Assembly: GCA_963556195.1 (NCBI GenBank)
Contig: OY744520.1
Span: 9,104,991-9,168,990 of the forward strand
From: Sepiola atlantica
Lineage: Eukaryota > Mollusca > Cephalopoda > Sepiida > Sepiolidae
Reading direction: 5' to 3'
DNA: 64,000 nucleotides
The position numbers were made by a program, and so were the translations under genes. The notes below the pieces were generated by a model. That model saw nothing but the letters and a program-made list of their open reading frames with translations. It was not told the origin of the DNA and made no database searches. Below, in pieces: positions 22,437 to 32,849 of the stretch (position 1 is its first letter; every line of letters begins with the position of its first letter).

Positions 22437-23410
22437 CCGTATGTCCAATTCTCGTGACATTTATCTCCAGTAGCTTAACAGGAAAATACACTTACATGTG
22501 TGTCAAGAGTAATTTTATGATAATTACAACATAGTTTACATATAATTTCATTAAATAAATTAAACTAGTTCAAATATATAGATAACATGAACTGAAAACA
22601 ACGACGGAGTTTGACTTGTTTTTAGGTATTGAAACTAATAATAATGCAAGTTATTGCTCCCGGGCAACACCGAGTTTCCCTCTCACTTCCTCACAAATAT
22701 AATGATATCTATATTTGTTTTTATTTATTACAGGACAACGATGAATTTCTTATCTTCTCCTATCGCTTAATTATATAATGAAACCTATATTTATTTACAC
22801 TGTATAGCCGGGCAACGCAGAACCTTTTGTCTTACTTATCAAGCATATACCACATAGGATATTTACTACTGTATTATTGCGCACACCTGCCCTATCTAGA
22901 ATTTTGAACACTAAGTCCCGAATAACGCATAATACCTTTTACTGGCATACGATAGTATAAAAATACAGTGAAATTATTTCTCCCGGGCAACGGTGCGATA
23001 AAACACTTGCTGTATGTAGGATTGTTCTATCTGGATAGTTATGACACCCGGTCAACAACGAGTAAACACACCTGCCCTATCAAAGATATGTAGCACTTAG
23101 GATTAACTTATACCTCTTACCAAATATAATACTGTATTATTACTATCATGGCTCCCGGACAACACCGAGTTAAAAAAAGATACAGAAGTTTTTCTCGAAG
23201 TCAACGCTGCGTTTAAATACACCTGCTCTATTTAGAGATTCAGAAATACTTAAATTATCTGTTAATAAAAATACATTTTTCGATTTAATGAAGATTTTCT
23301 AACCTTTCTTTCGTTAGGACCCACACAAAAATATACAAAGAAACATTGAGTTATTATATTATATATATATATATAATTGAATGTCTGTATGTTTGTGTGT
23401 GTGCCATATA
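22437..23410. repeat. Diverged repeats with 'cccgggcaac' cores, no gene
   Basis: Four or more degenerate units centred on 'ctcccgggcaacaccgagt' (about 22658, 22980, 23045, 23150), spaced unevenly and mixed with AT-rich sequence. The start (22437-22530) matches 40045-40130 after copy 3. No reading frame recognised. Confidence 0.5.
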
Positions 23411-23414
23411 GAAA

Positions 23415-24300
23415 AAAATGTTAGAGAATATAGATACACTATAAAAGTGTATTCTTATGTAAAATTCACAGAGTAAGTTGATGGGCGTATTCCCGAATCT
23501 ATAAACCCACACCTTAGGGGTCCATGGGGCAGATTTCGTCAGGGAGGAGTCCTTTTCAGTTATTTTTCATTATATTTTATAGTAATTTGAAATTGCTGAG
23601 TCATATTGTAATTTAATTACGTAATAATTTGAAATAACTTTTAATTATATTTAACGTTTATTAGCGTCAATTCTATTTACATGGAGGGGGTAAGAAACTA
23701 CGCCAAGGTCCGCCACTAGCCGCCAGCGCCTGCCACTCTGTACGTACATAAATACCTGTACATTTTATAATATCTTATATAAGAAAAGTAATCAGTGTTG
23801 TCCTGCAAATAATACCTCAAGTTCATAAAACAATTCATGTTTTTTAATGAAATTTATTTCTTAGAGGATAGCTAAAGAAGAACGATAACTCACGTTTAAA
23901 ACACACAATTTAGATTTTTAAAACAAGGTTAGAGAATATGCATAACATATAAAAGTGTATTCTTATGTAAAATTCACAGAGTAAAATTATGAGCATATTC
24001 CCGAATCTATAAACCCACCCCTTAGGAGTCCATGGGGCAGATTTTATCAAGGGGGGGGGGGTCTTTTCAGTTATTTTCATTATATTTTATAGTAATTTGA
24101 AATTGTTGAGTCATATTGTAATTTAATTACGTAATACTTTGAAATTACTTTAAATTTTATTTAACGTTTATTAGCGTCAATTCTATTTACATGGAGGGGT
24201 AAGAAACTACGTCAAGGTATGCCACTAGCCGCCACTGCCCGCCACTCTGTACGTACACAAAAGAAAAGTATTCGGCGTTGTCCAGCAAATTATACTTCAC
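23415..24300. repeat. Tandem duplication of about 0.5 kb
   Basis: 23418..23930 and 23932..24300 share long blocks in the same order ('aaaagtgtattcttatgtaa', 'cccgaatctataaaccca', 'tttattagcgtcaattctat', 'ccgccact'). The second copy is shorter at its end. Both contain a G-run near the middle. Confidence 0.85.
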
Positions 24301-24469
24301 GTACATAAAACAATTTATGGTTTTTAATGAAAATGATGAGTCATAATTTAATAATTTGAAATAACTTTTAATTTTATTTTACTCTGAATCACTGGAAATG
24401 ACGCCATTGTAAGAGGCGGGAGGAGGAGAGGGACACATAGTGAGGCAAGGGTTGCTCAATTTCTCTTCT

Positions 24470-24868
24470 CATTGCCACTTGCGCAGTATATGATCCAGGC
24501 ATGGTACTTGTGCAGTATGTGGCCCAGGGCATGGTACTTGTGCAGTATATGACCAGGGGCATGGTACTTGTGCAGTATATGACACGGGGCTTAGCACTTG
24601 TGCACTATATGACACAGGCATTGTACTTGTGCCGTATATGACCCGGGGCATTGCACTTGTGCAGTATATGACCCAGGCATAGTACTTGTGCAGTATATGA
24701 CCCAGACATGGTACTTGTGAATTGCATGACCCGGGGCATGGCACTTGTGCAGTATATGAACCAGGCATGGTACTTGTGCAGTATATGACCCGGGCATGGT
24801 ACTTGTGCAGTATATGACCCGACGCATGGCACGTGTGCAGTATATGGCCCAGGCATGGTACTTGTATT
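24470..24868. repeat. Minisatellite, about 30-bp units
   Basis: About 13 units of 'gcatggtacttgtgcagtat' plus 'atgacccagg', length varying by one or two bases. The minus strand stays open in several frames with Gly-Ser-Tyr-Thr-Ala-Gln-Val-Pro-Cys-type repeats, a by-product of the unit rather than good evidence of a protein. Confidence 0.92.
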
Positions 24869-25133
24869 TGTTATGTCCCGGAGCAATAAATGTAAGATTA
24901 CACTATTACATTTAAAGCAGATGACTCCGGGGAGGGTGAATTACATTATTATTAGTTTTTAACACATTTAAACACGAGAAGAATCATATGGGAAAAAGGG
25001 AAATAGAGGGTTAAAGGAGGGGGGGAAATAATGGGGGCCAGGGAAAGAGAGACGGCTAGTGAAACGAAGTTTTTATATAAAGATGTTACACACACTATTT
25101 AATTTCTACTACTTTGTTTTTTTTTTATCGCCC

Positions 25134-25209
<76 letters not shown>

Positions 25210-25740
25210 GACTCATATCAGAAAATACAGACAATATTGTTTTTCTGTTTTTACGCGGCATGTTATCACTTAACCGTTGTCTTCCGTTTTTATTGAAGTT
25301 CAGGTTTTTCTTCCAGTAGTCCTGTGCTCTGGTAATCAAGTGTAAGTTAGAAGTGAAAGTATTCTCACTGTTTGAATGCATTGAAATTTGAAATTATAAA
25401 AGTTTAGAGACCAGTCAAAATGCAGATTTAAAAAAATAGATAAACATTTATTTAATTTATTTAAAATTCTAATAGTTGTGACCCTGTGAAGTGGCCGAAA
25501 AGAAGACACGAAATCGAAATTTAGAGAAAACAAGTATATTGCAAAAAATATAATACAACATAGAACAAGAGTGGTTGTACGTCAGTCATGACCGCCAGTA
25601 TAGACTGGTGTTGCTTCGGGTATTTAATTCATTCTCACCGCAGGAATATGTGGCACAAGACCGAAAAAATTACCTGAGACGCCCGGTCGGCATTCCCCGG
25701 TCGTGGCCCTCAGGTAGTAAGCCATAAAGTTACTCCACCC
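24869..25740. other. No gene seen; contains (TA)n at 25136..25207
   Basis: AT-rich sequence, a purine-rich patch (24985-25060) and a 72-bp TA run. Around 25600-25720 the base composition rises (ccggtcggcattccccggtc), but no tRNA or SINE structure could be recognised. Confidence 0.5.
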
Positions 25741-26818
25741 CTAAGATTGATTTTTCCATACTGTATACTATGGAAAATAAATTTCCAATATTAAAAATAT
25801 ATATTAATATATTATTTACTGAAAAGTTTATATGGGAATCGATTACATGTAAAATCATAAACTCGTACAAGTTACTTCCACATAAATGCGTCTTTCCAAC
25901 TAATGATTCTTATTTTATTAGCTCTTTTATATGTATTTATTTGTGTTAGCTTCTTAATACATGTTTGTCTGTTCCAAATAGAATTAGAATTGGATAGAAG
26001 AGCCGATGAGTCTCTTTCAAATATGAATATTCATATATTGTTTTCAAACAAAGACAACAGGGGGTAGGATACGAAAAATACATGGACACCCATACTGATA
26101 CCCTTAGAACAATCTGCATATGTAAATAATTATTCTTACCAAATGTTATGTTCTTAGGTCTAATAGCCTAAAAGTTGTTAGCAGACACATAATCATAGGC
26201 AGACGTCTCTACTATCAGTATAGATGAATATTTCTACGTGTTATCAAAATGTTAAAGTAGTGACACCGATGTAACTATTAGTGTTATTATTATTGTTCGA
26301 GATTCATTCGTATGGCATAAGGGCATGTATTCTGCACAAGATGCTAGATGGGTCTCACAAAGCAGTTGCAAACGGACCGAGAACACCTTTTTCACCAGAA
26401 AAGAACTCTTCCAAAATTAAGGAGTCGTTAGGGATTATTTTCGCATTCCTACAAAATGCTAATGTTCCTTGGTCTTATAGCCTAAAAGTTGTTAGCAGAC
26501 ACATAATCACAGACAGACGTCCCTATTACCAGTATAGATTAATATTTCTACGCGTTATCTAAATGTTAGATTTATGATTGGAATGTTATTTTTTATTGTC
26601 ATTAATTAATGCCTCATATCTCGTCTACCCACTCTCTACCACTTTCCATTTCAGAAACTTTTTATGGTAAGTGATTATATTTAAAATAAATAAAAAATGC
26701 ATTCATAAACTTGTAGAAATTAATTCGAAATATATATCGCTATTAAATCGAATATTCTCATTTAATTATCTTGATTTCATGACTGAACATTCAAACTGGT
26801 GATTGACTTCAACCCGAA
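25741..26818 (+). promoter_or_regulatory. Upstream region of galaxin-like gene 2
   Basis: Matches the region before copy 1 ('agaattggata', 'gaacaatctgcatatgtaaa', 'cagacgtctcta'). The block from about 26110 is duplicated at 26455-26570, with a Gypsy fragment between. The 'catttcag' ending at 26654 lies 165 nt before the ATG, as in the other copies. Confidence 0.4.
26281..26480 (+). pseudogene. Gypsy RNase H fragment in the galaxin 2 upstream region
   Basis: The translation 'SYGIRACILHKMLDGSHKAV' followed by 'KIKESLGIIFAF' matches the RNase H segment of Gypsy C ('SSYGLGTCILYIMPDGTH', 'EKEAIAIIFAV') and the relative at 41520-41700. Only about 65 codons remain. Confidence 0.65.
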
Positions 26819-29800
26819 ATGTTGCTATTGAAAATGCTGAAACTTGTGCTCTTTTTCTCTGGTCTATTGACGATAAGCAACGCCATTTTGCCCCAGATAT
26901 GTAAGTCACTTTCTTTTTAATCAATACAGAATTGATAATTTTACTTTCATGATTAATAATTTAAACATTTCTTTGTTTTTATATAAGGTCTATATATTTT
27001 ATTTTTTACAAAGTTGGAAATGAGTTCGCCATTATTATTATTATTATTAAAGTGGTTATCATCAGTACAAAAATATATCAAAGCTTGTTAGTAATTGAAG
27101 CTTGTTGCTAATTAGAGCTTGTTACATGGCGAACTTTGTAACTGATTGACCGTTTTACTAATTGAAACTTGTAATTAATTAGACCTTGTTACTAATTAAA
27201 GATTATAATTAATTGAAGTTTAAAACTAACTGAAGCTTTTTACTAATTAGAACTTGTTACTATTTGGGTCTTTAACTGATTGGAACGTGTTACTAATTGA
27301 AGCATGAAACAGATAGAACCTTGTTATTAATTTGACCTTATTACTAATCGAATATTGCAACGAATTGAAGCTTTAACTAATTAAAACCTGCTATGAATTT
27401 AATCTTGTTACTAATTTAGGTGTGCAACTAATTGAAATCTGTTACTAATTGCAAGTTGTTACTAATTGGAGCTTGTTACTAATTAAAACATGTTACGATT
27501 TGAAACCTCGTTGGAAATTGAGACTTGTAACGAATTAAAGGTTGTAACTGATATAACTTGTTAAGTAGTTTTATAACTACTTAACAAGTTATATCAGTTA
27601 CAAAATAACCCAGAGTGTAAAGGTCTCAAAATAGTACGTTTTATTCCAACGTACATATCTTGTAAAGAAAATAGTAACTACAGGTAATCTAATAGGATTT
27701 AACAGAATACAATCGAATCCCACATATTACTGTTCGTAGTCATATTTATTGGCCAGACTAGTTCACTTATTAAGTGACTGAGGAGAGTCTGGTATCCCAT
27801 GACAACCCCCCTACCCCGAAGATGAAAATCTCTTTTGAAATTTCTGCTTCTAATATTTTTTCCTTTTAGGATCCGGGCTGGAGTGCTCCATTGGTTTTCT
27901 TTCACGTGTGCTTTTTCTTTTGTTCCGAAATAATGGAATTGGATTCTTTCCAGTTTGGAAAAACACATTTTGTTCAAGTCTGGTCCAAGTAGATCTATAT
28001 ATATGTTTGTTTACAATATTGGGTAGTGGCATGTCAAAAGCATCACATAGTGGGACTTTTCCTCGCTTTTTAAAAATTATTTTCAGCATATCGAGTTTTA
28101 ATTTTGTTAATGTGTCTTTTACATACGAATTTTTGACTCATGATGGCGTAAACGACTTTGCCAATTGTCTTTTTAAAATTGTACCATCAAACAAATAACT
28201 TTTTCCACCTTGAGAATTTGTGAAATATACTTTATCTTATGGGAAGTATCTTCTTATGTTTACATTTTCTTCCTTTTTTAGTAACTATTTTATTTAGAAA
28301 GGGTATCAATCTATCGAAAATCGATCGTATTTCCCTTGCGAACATAAGCTCCGCAGGGGACGACATAAAGTCGTTGTTTCCATTAGGAGTCACCCTATAA
28401 ATTGCTAACAATTTCTGGATAGTTTTTTCTTTCGTGTCCATATATTTATTTTTTCATAAGGCGCGCTTAAAAGTGACAACAAATTTTTCGGCTTGACCGT
28501 TCGATCTAGGATGATATACTGGTGCAGTAATGTGTTCAATGTTCAAGAAAGTACAAGAATTCTTAAATTCCTTTCCTGTGAACGCCGTACCATTGTCGCT
28601 GACCAGTGTCCGGGGGACCCCGAAACGACTGAAAATTTTATCTAATGCACTGATGGTGTTCCTAGATGAAGGATGCTTGCACTTGAATACCTCATACCAT
28701 TTCGAGAAAGAGTCCACCAAGATCAATTAATAATATCAATTAATCGGTCCAGCATATATGTAGACATACCCACGGCAAATCCGGAGCCGCCCTTGCAGCC
28801 AATTGACAACCTCAGCATAGTTTTACAAAACTTTCTATTTCCTTGTTCATTCCTGGCCAGTATACGTAGCATCACATGAGTGATTTCATCCGGGACATGC
28901 CAGGATAACCGGTATGAAATTCTTTCAGCATAAATTTACGTAAAGATTGATGGATTGCAATTCTATCTGTGTTGTCGCATATTCATTTTCTTTGGTTCAA
29001 TCACAATTTTGGTTCAATCACGATCCATCATACATTTAAAAAAAAATCAAACAATAAAAGTATTTGTTCTTTTTCAAAAGGTTTTCCTCGTGGACACGCT
29101 TTTTTAACGATGTCATTTAGTTGTACTGTAAAAAAACAAATCCACAGTAATCCTTGTTCGTTAGTGCACATGTACATCCGACGATAAAAACTGTTGGATG
29201 CTTTTTTGGTACCTTGTGGAGGTAAATCCTTCTTTGTAGTGTGAATTTGATTAAGTAACCATGTTTGCAGTTGATATTCGTCGCCAGCTGATTTAACTTA
29301 CTAAGTGTTTATAGATAACAAAATAACTCAGAGTGTAAAAGTCTTAAAATAGTACGGTTTATTCTAACGTACATATCTTGTACACACAATAGTAACTACA
29401 GGTAATTCAATAGGATTTAACAGAATACAATCGAATCCCACATATTACTGTTCATAGTCATATTTATTGTCCAGACTAGTTCACATGAAGTATAAACGCT
29501 CAAGGTAAGCTGCATTTCTACGTGAAATAGTCGTAAATATGTAATTATTGACTTTTGATTTGTTGAATTTACTAAAGTATTTACAATACGAAAAACATTA
29601 AATTTGCACAATTAAAAGTTAAACCCAATAATTATGAATTCTGAAAACATCGTTTTTCCATTGACGAATTTAATTTTAAGGTGGTTAATACATCGTGTTT
29701 GCGTTTTGGGTCACACTTCTCTCTCTTTGTCTCTTTCTTGATTTTTTCCGTTATCTCCCTCAACCTCCTCTTTTCTCTTTCTTTCTTTTTCTTTTTTGAT

Positions 29801-31217
29801 CATTTCATTTCTTCCTTTCTTTTTTTCTTGCTTTCCATCTTACTTCTCGCTTTCTTTTGTGTTTCTCTTTTCTTTTTTCTTTTTCTACATCTTTCTTCCT
29901 TTCACAATTTATTTATTTATTCATCTATTTGTTAATATAAAAAAGAAACGTCGGAAAATGCTTACTTCTTTGTAGTTAGATTATTTTATTAAGTAAACAT
30001 CGTATCTTATTTCTATTAGAAGAGGCGTTTAAGTAATTTATTTCCATTGATGACAAATAATTATATTTTAAATATGTTTTTAAAATTAGGTGCCCTTGAA
30101 ATTTTAAAAATAAGGTGTCCTTGAATTTTTAAAAATAAGGTGTCCTTGAAATTTTAAAAATAAGGTGTCCTTGAAATTTTAAAAATAAGGTGTCCTTGAA
30201 ATTTTAAAAATAAGGTGTCCTTGAAATTTAAAAAATATATATTTGAATTTTCTAGGATCCTTATTTTATGTACTCTTGTTTAATTTTGAAATATTTTATA
30301 TTTTATATTTTATATTCTTTATTTTTTATATTTTTTTATTTATATTTATTTTATATTTACATTTTATTTTTTATATTTTATATTTTATATTTTATATTTT
30401 ATATTTTATATTTTATATTTTATATTTTATATTTTATATTTTATATTTTATATTTTATATACTGTTGTAAGAAATTCGGTGTAAACGCACAAAAAGTACG
30501 AATTTATTTGTCTGTATTTTTATTTTTTAATACTGTTGTAAAAAATCTTATGTATAAATAATGTGTCCCTCTTAATATTAGAATATGCACTATTATCATA
30601 GTGTAATATTTTCGTGTTACGTCTTTTAATATCCTTGGATAAAAATAATATGTTCTTCAAGTTAAAATAAATAAATAAACAGTTATGGTTGTGAGAAGAA
30701 GGGCCATCATGTTTATTTCAGCAAATATACTTTCAATTACACTCATTCATACATCAATGAGTAGATTTGAGGTTTCTGTTATAAGTTATTCCTGGTAAGT
30801 ATTTGTCAACCATTTTTGCTTTAATTCCAATAATTGTATTTTATTGTGATTTTGTGGATACACATATATAATTCTTTACTTACAGATGGATGTCCAAATC
30901 TTAAAATCGGGCAACTATGCTGCGGTGGTAAAGCCGTCAACAATAAAGGAATTGGCTCAAAATGTTGTGGCACAGAAGCCTACAATTTCGTCTTTTCCAT
31001 GTGTTGCGATGGTTACATCAGACAAAGGTTTGGGTTTAGTTCGAAATGCTGTGGCACAAAGACATACAGAGAATCATCTGAAATGTTGTGTTGGGGTCAA
31101 AGGAAGCCAGGAGTTATTTTACGTTGTTGTGGAAAGATTATCTTCAACGCTAATATGCATATTTGTTCTAATAATAAGATCCACAAAAAACGGAAGAGAG
31201 TTGTACTTTGCAGATAA
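26819..31217 (+). CDS. Galaxin-like secreted cysteine-rich protein, copy 2; exons 26819..26900 and 30886..31217
   Basis: The joined product is 137 residues, as in copy 1. Exon 1 encodes 27 residues with the same hydrophobic core and Ser-Asn-Ala cleavage site and ends in phase 1 at GTAAGT (26901). Residue 28 (Tyr) spans the junction. Exon 2 follows TTACAG (30881-30885). Dicysteine and single-cysteine positions are those of copy 1, including the single-Cys variants 'MLCWGQ' and 'HICSN'. The tail is basic (HKKRKRVVLCR). The second exon differs from copy 1 mostly by conservative changes with no stop or shift, which suggests the protein is still maintained. The intron carries a decayed Gypsy and several repeat arrays. 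A longer open frame on the same strand (30886..31266) is the wrong phase and lacks the cysteine pattern. Confidence 0.78.
27060..27545. repeat. Degenerate short tandem repeat in intron of galaxin 2
   Basis: Same 'ttactaattgaagcttg'-type array as at 3236..3795, about 25 units. Confidence 0.75.
27544..27601. repeat. Perfect inverted repeat (27-nt arms, 4-nt loop)
   Basis: Arms 27544..27570 and 27575..27601 are exact reverse complements around 'ttat'. In galaxin 1 the same place has only the left arm, next to the solo LTR, so the palindrome formed by an inverted duplication at the LTR boundary. Confidence 0.9.
27850..28880 (-). pseudogene. Integrase and C-terminal pol of Gypsy D
   Basis: Minus-strand frames in order: a broken zinc-binding part near 28760-28880 ('GCQLAARAAPDLP'-type residues); the catalytic core 28726..28454 with 'ILVDSFSKWYEV' (first Asp), 'LVSDNGTAFTGKEF' (second Asp) and 'YHPRSNGQAEKFV' (Glu); 28441..28232 with 'LAIYRVTPNG', 'SPAELMFAREIRS'; and the tail 28089..27850 ending 'DPKRKKY'. 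The D-D-E residues are visible, but frame breaks between segments disable the protein. In an active element it would join element DNA to the chromosome. Confidence 0.82.
28881..29317 (-). other. Internal remnant of Gypsy D, coding potential lost
   Basis: No domain can be assigned with confidence; short frames appear on both strands. It joins the integrase region to the primer-site end, so gag, protease, reverse transcriptase and RNase H have been deleted. Confidence 0.5.
29488..30289. repeat. Intron sequence with CT-rich stretch and 25-bp tandem repeat
   Basis: 29700..29900 is pyrimidine-rich as in galaxin 1. At 30071..30236 a 25-bp unit ('ttgaaattttaaaaataagg' + 'tgtcc') occurs about six times. 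Galaxin 1 has it about once (4640-4670), so the expansion is specific to copy 2. Confidence 0.85.
30290..30460. repeat. (TTTATA)n-like low-complexity array
   Basis: Shorter counterpart of 4728..5187. Confidence 0.9.
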
Positions 31218-32391
31218 AATGTACATCTGTATATATGACATGTTTAAAAAAAATCTTTTTACATGAAAATAAATTTGCGTAGTCGTGAAAGGATATATAA
31301 TCAGAAATGTTTTTTTAACGAATCAAACAGTTTTTTATTACGTAATAAAGGATGAATTTTAGTCAACAGCCGTATAGACAGATACAGAAAATATAATACA
31401 TTATTATTGAGTAAATTTACCCCATCTCAACACAGGCCTACATTACTTTGATTGCAATGCAGGCACCCTATTCAAGATTATGTAGCAATACTGTCTACAG
31501 AGCCAAGAAATGTTGCTATAATCAGATACAAATAAATGTGTTTTCTATTGAAAAAATATTGTCACAAAAACTCAACGCCGTAAAAAATACTTTAATTAAA
31601 AAATCAAATATACTCAGTATTATTATTTTTGAAATGTGGTTCATCCTAAAAACGAATGTTATTATCATCAAATGCCTTTATTACTTATTTTGTTTTTAAC
31701 GGTTTTAATTTTAATATTCAATAAACAATGTTCCAATTTAAATAGATGTTGTTCTCTCATTGTATTTATAAACTACAACAGTAAATCGAAGTCGATCTCT
31801 GATATCGATACTATTATTATTATTATTATTTGAGAAATTTGGTTCATCTCAACAACGAATGTAATTACTATTACATGACTTAATTAGTTATTCTTATTAA
31901 GGGTTGTAATTATTATGTTCAATAAACTGATTTGCAATTCAAATGGATGCTGTTCGATCATTTCATAGATAAACTACAACACTAAATCGAAGTTGATCAC
32001 TGATGAGAATATTCGTTATCGAAACATGATTTTAAAATAATATTCAGCGCCACAGTTTTGTTTAGAACTTTCGAACGAGCGATTTTTGCGTAAATCTTTT
32101 TTTCAGAAAGCCCTTCCAAATGTTATTCAACTAATGTCGAATATAAAATGAAAAGAGTGTTCAGAAGAACTTTGGGGAAAAACGTTGAAAACTAATGATT
32201 CCGGTTTTCCGTCAATGCTTCTTCAGAAAATGGTTTCACCAAGTTATTTCTAATATATCCTGTTCTGCATGTGCACTCAATCTTCTTTCAAACAGTTACG
32301 TAACTTATTTCGAATATAACAAGTTTCTACTTCCCACTAAATCTTCATCTAAAGCATAACCCAACTTATTTTTAATATAACTGTAAGTAAA
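31218..32391. other. 3' flank of galaxin 2, including polyadenylation signal 31268..31273
   Basis: AATAAA follows the stop by 50 nt. The first half of a satellite-like unit ('gaaaggatatataatcagaa') is present once only; 31399 onward matches the flank after the 70-bp array of copy 1. The end (32290..32391) holds one to two diverged 61-bp units. No gene. Confidence 0.65.
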
Positions 32392-32848
32392 AAGTGCAAA
32401 TAAACCGAAAATGTATTTGGTTCATTACTCAGAGTTGAAAGAATGAGTTCAAACGGGACGCCGAATTATTCTTTCTGCCCTTTTCACCAACAACAGTCAA
32501 ACACGCAGGTGAACGACTTAACGTCTAGTCAAACATTCTTTTTCCCTTTTCTTTTCCTCTTTCATTTTTTCTCTGTCTCTCTCTGTCTCTCTCTTTTTCT
32601 CTGTCTCAGTATTCGACGTTGTCACAACGTCAACCTTTCTCCACCGGAGCAAAGTGTCTACGCTTAATATCACGACGAGAATCAGCCCATGCAAACCAAG
32701 ACTCATTTGCATACGTGAACTCTCGTCGCGTGACAAATCTTACATGTTTCACTTTGTAACTGGAACACTCTGGGTTCAATCCCTGATGGACAATACACGG
32801 TGAAACACTCACTCGTTTTCCCTGTGGGCCTGCATGATGGTTGCTACA
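32392..32848 (-). repeat. 3' LTR of Gypsy B (457 bp)
   Basis: Aligned with 16430..16802 and 19566..20048; contains a CT/GT microsatellite and 'aacgtcaacctttctccac'. A purine-rich tract ('caggaagaag' on the minus strand) abuts it. Confidence 0.8.
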
Positions 32849-32849
32849 C

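Larger units (their letters stand above)
27600..29487 (-). mobile_element. Gypsy D: decayed, deleted minus-strand element in intron of galaxin 2
   Basis: 3' LTR 27600..27804 with a polypurine tract (GGGGTAGGGGGGT on the minus strand) beside it; truncated 5' LTR 29318..29487; a 'tggcgacgaatat' primer-type site just inside. Only integrase and C-terminal pol survive between. The LTR matches the solo LTR in the galaxin 1 intron. Confidence 0.85.

Noticed and set aside
25590..25740. GC-richer patch considered as a tRNA or tRNA-derived SINE
   Set aside because: No A-box/B-box pair or cloverleaf could be drawn.
30886..31266. 126-codon frame starting at the exon 2 boundary of galaxin 2
   Set aside because: It overlaps the galaxin exon in another phase, lacks the cysteine pattern, and its phase does not fit the exon 1 donor.
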